Below are positions 1 through 6,316 of a DNA stretch of 6,316 nucleotides, one piece after another. Each line of letters opens with the position of its first letter. The stretch's first letter is position 1. The notes below the pieces were generated by a model that made no database searches, had not been told where the DNA came from, and worked only from the letters and a program-made list of their open reading frames with translations. The stretch covers positions 1 to 6,316 of the forward strand of contig CANGZG010000137.1 of assembly GCA_947458415.1 (NCBI GenBank). Reading direction: 5' to 3'. The DNA comes from Comamonadaceae bacterium. GTDB lineage: Bacteria; Pseudomonadota; Gammaproteobacteria; Burkholderiales; Burkholderiaceae_C. The position numbers were made by a program, and so were the translations under genes.

Positions 1-554
1 CGTCTGCCGTTTTTCACCATATCACCGATACGGTGCACCGATGTGGGCTCGCCCACAATACACCAATGCAAAGACTCCCCGCGCGCTTTCAAAGCTTCCA
101 CCACTTTGACCGTGCCATCCACGGAAGGTCCTTCTTCATCGCTGGTCAATAAAAATGCCAGTGAAAAAGATGCATGTTCGTGTTTGTTGAAAAAATGCTC
201 AGCGGCCACCACCATCGCCGCCAAGGAAGTTTTCATATCGCTGGCCCCTCGACCAAACAATTTTCCATCGCGGTGCGTGGGTGTGAACGGGTCGCTGCTC
301 CATTGGTCCAGCGGACCGGTTGGCACTACGTCTGTGTGTCCGGCAAACACCAAAGTTTTGGCATGCGCATTTGCACTGCGCTTGATCGCCCATAAGTTGC
401 TGACCAATCCATCTGCAGGGCCTTGGTCCATGCGTTCGCACTCAAACCCCAACGGCTTCAAGCGCTGTTCAATCAATGACAAACATTGCGCGTCCTGCGG
501 CGTGACCGAAGGACAGGCGATCAGTTGTTCAACCAGGTCAAGCGTTTGCGACAT
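1..554 (-). CDS. dapE: Succinyl-diaminopimelate desuccinylase, N-terminal part (runs off the left edge)
   Basis: DapE hydrolyses N-succinyl-L,L-diaminopimelate to L,L-diaminopimelate and succinate in the cytoplasm, a late step of lysine and meso-diaminopimelate synthesis. It is a dinuclear zinc M20-family peptidase. Visible residues 1-184 hold the first half of the catalytic domain: GHTDVVP at 72-78 with zinc ligand His73 and Asp75, GRGASDMK at 101-108 with the bridging Asp106, SDEEGP at 138-143 with the general-base Glu pair 140/141, and VGEPTS at 167-172 with Glu169 as a further metal ligand. The sequence ends at the DMVKNGR segment, where the dimerisation (lid) domain begins; family members are usually about 375 residues, so roughly half is missing, including the last zinc histidine. 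The ATG is 2 nt after the dapD stop. There is no good Shine-Dalgarno sequence, which suggests translational coupling to dapD. Family assignment is very secure; the truncation is only the window edge. Confidence 0.97.
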   Translation of the reverse strand, partial: MSQTLDLVEQLIACPSVTPQDAQCLSLIEQRLKPLGFECERMDQGPADGLVSNLWAIKRSANAHAKTLVFAGHTDVVPTGPLDQWSSDPFTPTHRDGKLFGRGASDMKTSLAAMVVAAEHFFNKHEHASFSLAFLLTSDEEGPSVDGTVKVVEALKARGESLHWCIVGEPTSVHRIGDMVKNGR

Positions 555-556
555 GC

Positions 557-1381
557 TCAGTCGCGCAACAAATCGTTCAGGCTGGTTTTGGCGCGTGTCT
601 GTGCATCGACGCGTTTAACAATGACCGCACAGTACAAACTGTATTTGCCATCAGCACTGGGCAAGTTGCCAGACACCACCACTGAACCAGCAGGTACGCG
701 GCCATAGGTCACTTCGCCGGTGGCGCGGTCGTAAATTTTGGTGCTTTGCCCGATGTACACGCCCATAGAAATGACCGAGTTTTCTTCGATGATGACCCCT
801 TCGACCACTTCAGAACGCGCACCGATGAAACAGTTGTCTTCGATGATGGTCGGGTTGGCTTGGACGGGTTCAAGCACACCGCCGATACCGACGCCACCCG
901 AGAGGTGCACATTTTTACCAATCTGAGCGCATGAACCAACGGTGGCCCACGTGTCAACCATGGTGTTTTCATCGACATAGGCACCAATATTCACATAACT
1001 GGGCATCAAAATCGCACCTTTGGCGATATAGCTGCCGCGCCGCGCAACCGCAGGTGGCACCACACGCACGCCGCTGGCTTTCATCTGCGCTTCATCCATG
1101 TTGGAGAACTTGGTTTGCACCTTGTCGTAAAAACCCAAATCACCAGCTTTCACCACTTGGTTGTCTTTGAGACGGAATGACAACAACACAGCTTTTTTCA
1201 ACCACTGGTGCGTGGTCCATTGGCCAACTGACTGGCGTGTGGCCACGCGCAGACGCCCAGCATTGAGTTCTGCGATCACATGCTCAACCGCATCGATGAG
1301 TTCTTTGGGCGCAGAAGAAGGGCTGTATTGGGTACGGTTTTCCCAAGCGTTGTCGATGATGGATTGCAGTTGTTGGCTCAT
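557..1381 (-). CDS. dapD: 2,3,4,5-tetrahydropyridine-2,6-dicarboxylate N-succinyltransferase
   Basis: DapD transfers succinyl from succinyl-CoA to tetrahydrodipicolinate, giving N-succinyl-2-amino-6-ketopimelate, and so commits the pathway to the succinylase branch. The 274-residue product has the same length as the E. coli enzyme as I remember it, and matches it almost word for word in places: THQWLKKAVLLSFR (57-70), LMPSYVNIGAYVDE (125-138), TWATVGSCAQIGKNVHLSGG (144-163) and FIGARSEVVEGV (186-197). Residues about 110-215 show the hexapeptide periodicity of a left-handed parallel beta helix, which in this family forms a trimer; the N-terminal 100 residues are the helical cap domain. The start was set at the ATG giving MSQQLQS, which fits the family N-terminus; an in-frame ATG 60 nt upstream lies inside dapC and would add 20 unrelated residues. 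The chosen ATG overlaps the dapC stop by 4 nt. No key region is missing. Confidence 0.98.
   Translation of the reverse strand: MSQQLQSIIDNAWENRTQYSPSSAPKELIDAVEHVIAELNAGRLRVATRQSVGQWTTHQWLKKAVLLSFRLKDNQVVKAGDLGFYDKVQTKFSNMDEAQMKASGVRVVPPAVARRGSYIAKGAILMPSYVNIGAYVDENTMVDTWATVGSCAQIGKNVHLSGGVGIGGVLEPVQANPTIIEDNCFIGARSEVVEGVIIEENSVISMGVYIGQSTKIYDRATGEVTYGRVPAGSVVVSGNLPSADGKYSLYCAVIVKRVDAQTRAKTSLNDLLRD
1378..1381 (-). other. ATGA stop/start overlap joining dapC and dapD
   Basis: On the minus strand the four bases read ATGA: the dapD start ATG shares two bases with the dapC stop TGA. The preceding DNA (coding for the dapC C-terminus, Tyr-Pro-Ser-Pro-Ser) contains no purine-rich ribosome binding site, so dapD translation probably depends on ribosomes finishing dapC. 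The overlap is seen directly; coupling is inferred. Confidence 0.7.
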
Positions 1382-2580
1382 GATGGTGATGGATAGTGGG
1401 TTTGAACAAATTGAACAATACGGCGTGCCGCTTCGAGGCACTCTTCGGGTTGTGCGACCAATGCCATGCGAATGCGGCCTTGGCCGGGGTTGATGCCATG
1501 GACCTCGCGGGCCAAATAACGACCTGGCAACACAGTGACATTGTATTGAGTGAACAAGTCCCGGGCGAAAGCCTCATCGTCACCGCCTGGAACCGCCGCC
1601 CACAAGTAAAACCCGGCGTCAGGCAATGCCACATCCAATACCGTTGACAGCAACGGTGTGACCTGCGCAAACTTGGCTTTGTACAAGGCCCGGTTCTCGG
1701 CCACATGCGTTTCATCGTTCCATGCAGCGATGCTGGCTTGCTGAACCAAACCGCCCATGGCAGAGCCGTGGTAAGTGCGGTAACGCAAAAATGGCGCGAT
1801 CAATGCGGCGTCACCGGCGACAAACCCACTGCGCAAACCTGGCACATTGCTTCGTTTAGACAAACTGGTGAAGCAGACCAACCGTTTGAAATCAGATCGG
1901 CCGCAGAGCTTGGCCGCCTGCAGCCCGCCCAGTGGCGGTGTGTCACCAAAATAAATTTCGCTGTAGCACTCATCCGAGGCAATGACAAACCCGTGTCGGT
2001 CGCTCAAGGCAAACAATTTTTGCCATTCACTCAACGGCATCACTGCGCCGGTGGGGTTGCCGGGCGAACAGACAAACAACAATTTCGTGCGTTGCCAAAC
2101 CGCATCGGGCACGCTGTCCCAGTCAACTGCAAAATTTTTCTCAGCCAAGCTTGGCGCATAGTGAACATGGGCATGACCCAAAATGGCAGCGCCTTCGTAA
2201 ATTTGATAGAAGGGGTTGGGGGACACCACGAAACTGTCCGGGTCGCCATCGAGCACGGTTTGCGCAAATGCAAACAAGGCTTCGCGAGAACCGTTGACGG
2301 GCAAAATTTCGGTCTGCGGGTTGACTTGCACGGCGTATCGGCGTTCTAGCCAAGCGCTGCAGGCTTGTCTGAATTCAATAGAACCGGCGGTTGCAGGGTA
2401 AGCCGCCAATTCGGCGGTGTGCGTTCTCAACGCATCCATGATCAATGCAGGGGTGGCGTGTCTGGGTTCGCCGATGCCCAAACTCACCGGACTGTGGTTG
2501 GCGCTGGGTTTGACGTCTGTCAGCAGTTGGCGCAATCGTTCAAAAGGATAGGGGTGAAGACGGGTGAGTTGGGGATTCAT
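1378..2580 (-). CDS. dapC: Succinyldiaminopimelate transaminase (class I/II PLP aminotransferase)
   Basis: DapC transfers an amino group from glutamate to N-succinyl-2-amino-6-ketopimelate, giving N-succinyl-L,L-diaminopimelate. The 400-residue product is a fold-type I aminotransferase of normal length: NGSREALF (96-103) binds the PLP phosphate, SPGNPTG (172-178) holds Asn175 that contacts the PLP ring, ASDECYSEIYF (201-211) supplies Asp203 and Tyr206, FTSLSKRSNVPGLRSGF (237-253) contains the Schiff-base Lys242, and GRIRMAL (368-374) holds substrate-carboxylate Arg371. The dedicated DapC name rather than bifunctional ArgD rests on the class I sequence pattern, the N-terminus MNPQLTRLHPYPFERLR typical of betaproteobacterial DapC, and the direct linkage to dapD and dapE. 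The start at 2580 fits that N-terminus; an ATG at 2601 would add seven residues (MTPIISA). Neither start has a clear ribosome binding site. First gene of the minus-strand operon. Confidence 0.95.
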   Translation of the reverse strand: MNPQLTRLHPYPFERLRQLLTDVKPSANHSPVSLGIGEPRHATPALIMDALRTHTAELAAYPATAGSIEFRQACSAWLERRYAVQVNPQTEILPVNGSREALFAFAQTVLDGDPDSFVVSPNPFYQIYEGAAILGHAHVHYAPSLAEKNFAVDWDSVPDAVWQRTKLLFVCSPGNPTGAVMPLSEWQKLFALSDRHGFVIASDECYSEIYFGDTPPLGGLQAAKLCGRSDFKRLVCFTSLSKRSNVPGLRSGFVAGDAALIAPFLRYRTYHGSAMGGLVQQASIAAWNDETHVAENRALYKAKFAQVTPLLSTVLDVALPDAGFYLWAAVPGGDDEAFARDLFTQYNVTVLPGRYLAREVHGINPGQGRIRMALVAQPEECLEAARRIVQFVQTHYPSPS

Positions 2581-2583
2581 GGC

Positions 2584-2593
2584 TGATATTATC
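2584..2593. promoter_or_regulatory. Putative bidirectional -10 region between dapC and the Hpt gene
   Basis: The plus strand reads TGATATTATC. On this strand it contains an extended -10 pattern, TG-A-TATTAT (hexamer 2587-2592, one mismatch to TATAAT); initiation about 7 nt downstream would fall at the ATG at 2600. On the minus strand the same bases contain GATAAT (2593 down to 2588, one mismatch), and initiation would fall at about 2580, the dapC start. Neither direction has a recognisable -35 box at 16-18 bp. The motifs are visible; promoter function is inference. Confidence 0.35.
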
Positions 2594-2599
2594 GGTGTC

Positions 2600-2953
2600 A
2601 TGTATATTTTCTTAGATACAGCCAGAGCTGACGAATTTGCGACCGATCATGGCCAGATGCTGAATCTGGCTGATACTTTCGTATCGAGTTTGCAAAGCGA
2701 TTTGCAGTCCTTGCAAACAGCGCTGTCTGAATCTGATTCTGCAACGCTTCAAAAACTGTTACACACGCTCAAAGGTTATGTGACCTTTTTATGCAATGAT
2801 GGTTTGGCCAAAGAGTTGGTAGACATCGAAGCCTCGACCAGACAATTGACGGTTGAACAACTCAAGCCATTGGTCATGGGTTTGTTGCCCGCCCTGAGCA
2901 ACATGCAGCGTGAAGTGACCGAATGGCGCGAACAGTTGTCACAACACACTTAA
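2600..2953 (+). CDS. Stand-alone histidine phosphotransfer (Hpt) domain protein
   Basis: A 117-residue cytoplasmic protein that is essentially one Hpt domain, the four-helix phosphorelay module that accepts a phosphoryl group on histidine and passes it to or from response-regulator receiver domains. The signature is HTLKGYVTF (55-63): His55 is the predicted phosphorylated residue and Lys58-Gly59 the conserved pair after it. A helix before it (about LADTFVSSLQSDLQSLQTAL) and amphipathic helices after it (LAKELVDIEASTRQ and a C-terminal helix to QLSQHT) fit the fold. The residues after Lys-Gly (Tyr-Val-Thr-Phe) are bulkier than the usual small residues. There is no kinase, receiver domain, signal peptide or membrane segment. 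The start is uncertain: ATG 2600 follows the -10-like motif without a leader, ATG 2579 adds seven residues and has a GGGG upstream, and GTG 2564 overlaps dapC further. GC over 2641-2880 is about 46% by hand count, lower than smc. Partners are unknown. Confidence 0.8.
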   Translation: MYIFLDTARADEFATDHGQMLNLADTFVSSLQSDLQSLQTALSESDSATLQKLLHTLKGYVTFLCNDGLAKELVDIEASTRQLTVEQLKPLVMGLLPALSNMQREVTEWREQLSQHT

Positions 2954-3002
2954 CGGCCCGCAAAAACCGCTGGCAGCAAATTCCATATTTCCTCCCCATC
3001 AA

Positions 3003-3008
3003 AAAGGT
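3003..3008 (+). promoter_or_regulatory. Ribosome binding site of smc
   Basis: AAAGGT lies about 5-6 nt before the GTG start. It is the only clear Shine-Dalgarno sequence in the window. An in-frame TAA at 3008-3010, one codon before the GTG, rules out any earlier start, so this site decides the smc start. Confidence 0.75.
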
Positions 3009-3013
3009 AAACA

Positions 3014-6000
3014 GTGCGTCTTAATTCCATCAAGTTGTCTGGCTTTAAATCATTTGCCGACGCCACCAACTTTTTGTTACCAGGACAACTCGTGGGCGTC
3101 GTTGGCCCCAATGGATGCGGTAAATCCAACATCATTGACGCCGTGCGCTGGGTATTGGGCGAAAGCCGTGCCAGTGAACTACGCGGCGAATCCATGCAAG
3201 ACGTCATCTTCAATGGCACCCACACGCGCAAACCTGCCAGCCGTGCCAGCGTTGAACTGGTGTTTGACAACCAATCGCATCGCGCAGGCGGTCAATGGAA
3301 TCAGTTTGAAGAAATCGCGGTCAAACGCGTACTGACCCGCGACGGCAACAGCAGTTATTACATCAACAACCAACCGGTCCGCCGCCGCGATGTGCAAGAC
3401 GTGTTCTTGGGCACCGGTCTGGGGCCCCGTGCTTACGCCATCATCGGGCAGGGCACCATCAGCCGCATCATTGAGTCCAAGCCTGAAGAATTGCGTCTGT
3501 TTTTGGAAGAAGCCGCGGGCGTTTCCAAATACAAAGAACGGCGTCGAGAAACCGAAAACCGACTCAGCGACACGCGCGAAAACCTGACCCGCGTTGAAGA
3601 CATTCTGCGCGAGCTCAATGCCAACTTGGAAAAGCTGGAACGCCAAGCGGAAGTGGCACAAAAATTCAACGGCTTGCAAAAACGCGTCACCCTTCGACAG
3701 CAGCAACAATGGTTTTTAAAGCGTGCAGATGCCGAATCCGAGCAAACCAGTCTGCACCAACAAGCTGAACAAGCCGCCAACGCATTGGAAGCCAAAACCG
3801 CAGAACTCAGGCAAGTAGAGTCCAGCGTTGAAACGATTAGACAAGCCCATTACGAAGCGGGTGAACAAGTCAACCAAGCACAAGGGCAGCTCTACCAAGC
3901 CAGCGCAGAGGTGGGTCGGTTGGAGGCCGAAATCCGTTTTGTGGTCGAAGGGCGCGAAAGGGCGCAAGCTCGCTTGGTTCAAATCCAAACACAAACACAA
4001 CAGTGGACAGACCAAGCCACGCAGTCGCTGACCGAGACGGAAAAACTTCATGCGGACAAGACCGTCCTCGAAGCCCAGATCAGTGATTTGCAAATGACGC
4101 AGACCACCCAACAACACCAACTCCCCGAACTAGAGAGCCAGTCTCAGGCCGCTCGGGAAGCGCTGCAAAACCAATCGCAACAGGTCAACCAAGTTCAGCA
4201 GCAAATGAAGGTGTTGGCCGCTGAACAATCCGGCTTGCAAGCGCAAACCCGTCAATTGCAACAACGGATGGACCGGTTGCAAGCTGATCACCAGGCCTTG
4301 AACGCCCCAGACGAGCAACACTTGGCTCAACTGCAACAACAACTGACACAAGCAGAGCAGTTGTCTGCCCAAACCCAAGCGCAGCTTGACGCCCTAGAGG
4401 CGTCACTGGAAGGCATTGAATCGGCTCGCAAGACGGCGCAACAAACCAGCAACGATGAAGCAGCCAAATGGGTTGAATTGCAAGCGCGTCAACAGGCTTT
4501 GAAAGCGTTGCAAGAAAAGTTAAAGAGTGATGAACGGCTCAGCCCTTGGTTGAACAAGCATGGCTTGCAAAGTTTGCAACCGCTGTGGAGTCGGGTGCAT
4601 GTCACGCCCGGCTGGGAGCAAGCATTGGAATCGGCGCTGCGTGAACGACTGGCTGCGCTTGAAGTGTCCAAAATGGACACCGTCAAGGCATTCGCCAAGG
4701 ACGCGCCCTCGGCCAAATTGAGCTTCTTCTCACCCGCTGTTTCCGCTGCCGCCCCTGGCTCCTCGTCCCTGCCAAAGTTATTCGACCAACTCAAACTCAA
4801 CGACGCCAGTCTGAATGCTTTATTTGGCGATTGGCTGACAGGATGCTTCACCGCCAATACCTTGGATGACGCATTGTCATTGCGAACCAAGCTGCAACCT
4901 GGTCAACAAATATTCACCCCAGAAGGTCACGCTGTGGGTTTGCACAGCGTCAGTTTTTACGCGCAAGACAGCGAGCAAGCGGGTTTGCTGGCGCGTGCCC
5001 AGGAAATTGAAAACCTGGACAAACAAATCCGTGCGCAATCTCTCATGACAGAGGAAGCAAAAACACAACTGGCACGCGCTGAATCGCATGCGGCACAGGC
5101 CTCTCAGCAGCGCACCCAGATTCGACAAGAAGCCACCCAAACCCAAGCCCGCGCGCATGCCTTGAAAGTGGATGTGCTGCAAGCCCAGCAGTTGGCCGCG
5201 CAAATCAAAACGCGCCAAGGTCAATTGGCCGATGAGACCACCGAGATCCAAGCGCAACTGCAAACTTTGCACGAGCGAGCACAAACCCAACAAACGCAGT
5301 TTGAAAGTTTGGACATGCAATTGGCGCAGACCCAGCAGCGCTATGAAGGTTTGAATGACACGGCACAAGCTGCTGAGCAAGCTTTGCAACTTGCGCGCGA
5401 ACAACTGCGTGAAACCGAACGCCATATTCAAGAAGCCCAATTCGGATTACGCACCTTGAATGCCAAGTCAGAGGAGCTGCAACGCACCCGCGACACTGCC
5501 GCGCAGCAACTGGAGCAACTGGGTCACGAATTGCAAAAACAACAGGCCGAACTGGCCACGTTGTCTGACACCGCGGCGCAAGCTGGTTTGCAAGACGCCT
5601 TGGCTCTCAAGCGAGAGCGAGAAAACATGCTCGCTGCCAAGCGTTCTTCCTATGACGATCTGACCGCCCGCTTGCGCACCAGCAACGAAGACAGACTGCG
5701 CATTGAACGGGAACTTGAACCCTTGCGCCAACGCATCGTCGACGCGCAACTCAAAGAGCAAGCCGCTCGCATCGGGTTCGAACAATACGACCGGTTTTTG
5801 CAAGAAGCCGAGGCAGACACTGCGGCGATCCAAGCGTCCATCGCTGAAGAAAGCGTCAAACTGCATGGCTTGCAAACAGAAATCGATAAATTGCAAAAAG
5901 AGATCCAATCACTCGGTGCGGTTAACCTCGCCGCGTTGGAAGAACTGGGAACCGCCAGCGAACGCAAGCAATTCTTGGATGCCCAATCTGCCGATTTGAA

Positions 6001-6316
6001 CGAAGCCATCACCACGTTGGAAGATGCGATTCGCAAAATTGATGGTGAAACACGCGCGTTGTTGTCAGACACTTTCGCCACGGTGAACCACCACTTTGGC
6101 ATCATGTTCCCCGAACTGTTTGGTGGCGGCACCGCCAAATTGGTGATGACCGGGGACGAAATCCTTGACTCCGGCGTGCAAGTCATGGCGCAACCACCGG
6201 GCAAGAAAAACCAAACAATTTACCTGTTGTCCGGCGGAGAAAAAGCATTGACCGCCATCGCCTTGGTATTTGCTATTTTTCAGCTCAACCCTGCGCCGTT
6301 TTGCCTGCTTGACGAA
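3014..6316 (+). CDS. smc: Chromosome partition/condensation ATPase SMC (C-terminal end beyond the window)
   Basis: SMC is the dimeric ABC-type ATPase that, with ScpA and ScpB, extrudes and organises DNA loops for chromosome segregation. Visible are 1101 residues of a usual 1170 or so. In order: N-terminal half-head with Walker A GPNGCGKS (31-38, Lys37), the ASELRGE segment with Arg57, Q-loop Gln146 in YAIIGQGTIS, and EEAAGVSKYKERR; first coiled-coil arm about 175-505; hinge about 510-655, starting at LSPWLNKHGL; return arm about 660-960; SLGAVNLAALEE (966-977); and C-terminal half-head with FGGGTAKL, QPPGKK, the ABC signature LLSGGEKALTA (1071-1081) and Walker B PFCLLDE, ending at the catalytic Glu1101. 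The D-loop and last strand lie beyond the edge. The GTG start is fixed by an in-frame TAA one codon upstream and by the conserved MRLNSIKLSGFKSFAD. The gene is 60 nt after the Hpt stop on the same strand, so co-transcription is possible. The arms are strikingly rich in glutamine. Confidence 0.98.
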   Translation, partial: MRLNSIKLSGFKSFADATNFLLPGQLVGVVGPNGCGKSNIIDAVRWVLGESRASELRGESMQDVIFNGTHTRKPASRASVELVFDNQSHRAGGQWNQFEEIAVKRVLTRDGNSSYYINNQPVRRRDVQDVFLGTGLGPRAYAIIGQGTISRIIESKPEELRLFLEEAAGVSKYKERRRETENRLSDTRENLTRVEDILRELNANLEKLERQAEVAQKFNGLQKRVTLRQQQQWFLKRADAESEQTSLHQQAEQAANALEAKTAELRQVESSVETIRQAHYEAGEQVNQAQGQLYQASAEVGRLEAEIRFVVEGRERAQARLVQIQTQTQQWTDQATQSLTETEKLHADKTVLEAQISDLQMTQTTQQHQLPELESQSQAAREALQNQSQQVNQVQQQMKVLAAEQSGLQAQTRQLQQRMDRLQADHQALNAPDEQHLAQLQQQLTQAEQLSAQTQAQLDALEASLEGIESARKTAQQTSNDEAAKWVELQARQQALKALQEKLKSDERLSPWLNKHGLQSLQPLWSRVHVTPGWEQALESALRERLAALEVSKMDTVKAFAKDAPSAKLSFFSPAVSAAAPGSSSLPKLFDQLKLNDASLNALFGDWLTGCFTANTLDDALSLRTKLQPGQQIFTPEGHAVGLHSVSFYAQDSEQAGLLARAQEIENLDKQIRAQSLMTEEAKTQLARAESHAAQASQQRTQIRQEATQTQARAHALKVDVLQAQQLAAQIKTRQGQLADETTEIQAQLQTLHERAQTQQTQFESLDMQLAQTQQRYEGLNDTAQAAEQALQLAREQLRETERHIQEAQFGLRTLNAKSEELQRTRDTAAQQLEQLGHELQKQQAELATLSDTAAQAGLQDALALKRERENMLAAKRSSYDDLTARLRTSNEDRLRIERELEPLRQRIVDAQLKEQAARIGFEQYDRFLQEAEADTAAIQASIAEESVKLHGLQTEIDKLQKEIQSLGAVNLAALEELGTASERKQFLDAQSADLNEAITTLEDAIRKIDGETRALLSDTFATVNHHFGIMFPELFGGGTAKLVMTGDEILDSGVQVMAQPPGKKNQTIYLLSGGEKALTAIALVFAIFQLNPAPFCLLDE

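Noticed and set aside
43..618. 191-codon open frame on the plus strand
   Set aside because: It lies opposite dapE and the end of dapD, both firmly identified; it reads as a low-complexity shadow without motifs.
1705..2349. 214-codon open frame on the plus strand
   Set aside because: It is antisense to dapC, whose protein carries all the catalytic motifs of a PLP aminotransferase. The plus-strand translation shows no recognisable domain and has no ribosome binding site.
2510..2536. TTGACG inside dapC as a -35 box for a plus-strand promoter
   Set aside because: The best hexamer at a suitable spacing (CGCAAT) matches TATAAT at only three positions.
2935..2945. Short perfect inverted repeat GTTGT-C-ACAAC at the end of the Hpt gene
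   Set aside because: Arms of only 5 bp, inside coding sequence, no T-run after it; too short for a terminator and no promoter nearby to make it an operator.
2954..3013. Gap between the Hpt gene and smc searched for a terminator or smc promoter
   Set aside because: No stem followed by a T-run and no -35/-10 pair at proper spacing; only the smc ribosome binding site is supported.
3179..3709. 176-codon open frame on the minus strand
   Set aside because: Antisense to the conserved SMC N-terminal head and early arm; no independent evidence for a gene.
4877..5440. 187-codon open frame on the minus strand, rich in Leu
   Set aside because: It is the complement of the Gln-rich smc arm: CAA/CAG codons read backwards give TTG/CTG, which makes a Leu-rich and falsely membrane-like protein.
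5650..6204. 184-codon open frame on the minus strand
   Set aside because: Antisense to the SMC return arm and C-terminal head; Ser-rich shadow with no motif.

Overview
The window looks like a chromosomal segment of a betaproteobacterium, most likely Burkholderiales. GC content is moderate (hand-counted 60-nt lines mostly give 47-58%). The suggestion rests on a succinylase-branch lysine cluster dapC-dapD-dapE lying next to a divergent smc gene, an arrangement I recall from Burkholderia-type genomes, and on the betaproteobacterial look of the DapC N-terminus and the SMC hinge. I cannot name a genus.

Left part (1-2580, minus strand): three tightly packed genes transcribed in the order dapC > dapD > dapE. 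dapC and dapD overlap by 4 nt (ATGA), and dapD and dapE are separated by 2 nt. The products catalyse three consecutive steps of meso-diaminopimelate/lysine synthesis: DapD succinylates tetrahydrodipicolinate, DapC transaminates the product, and DapE removes the succinyl group. dapE runs off the left edge; only its first 184 residues are visible.

Middle (about 2580-3013): a divergent junction with almost no intergenic DNA. An AT-rich core (2584-2593) carries -10-like hexamers on both strands, each placed so that transcription would begin close to the start codon of the gene it faces. To the right lies a small plus-strand gene for a stand-alone histidine phosphotransfer (Hpt) domain protein of about 117 residues, followed by a 60-nt gap.

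Right part (3014-6316, plus strand): smc, encoding the chromosome-condensation ATPase SMC, starting at GTG and open to the right edge. The visible 1101 residues cover the N-terminal Walker A half-head, the first coiled-coil arm, the hinge, the return arm and the C-terminal half-head through the ABC signature and the Walker B Asp-Glu. About 70 residues are missing.

All of the larger genes are housekeeping genes of known type. The parts that deserve attention are the Hpt protein between dapC and smc, which has no histidine kinase or response regulator beside it in this window, and the compact bidirectional start region. I found no RNA genes, mobile elements, CRISPR arrays or convincing terminators.
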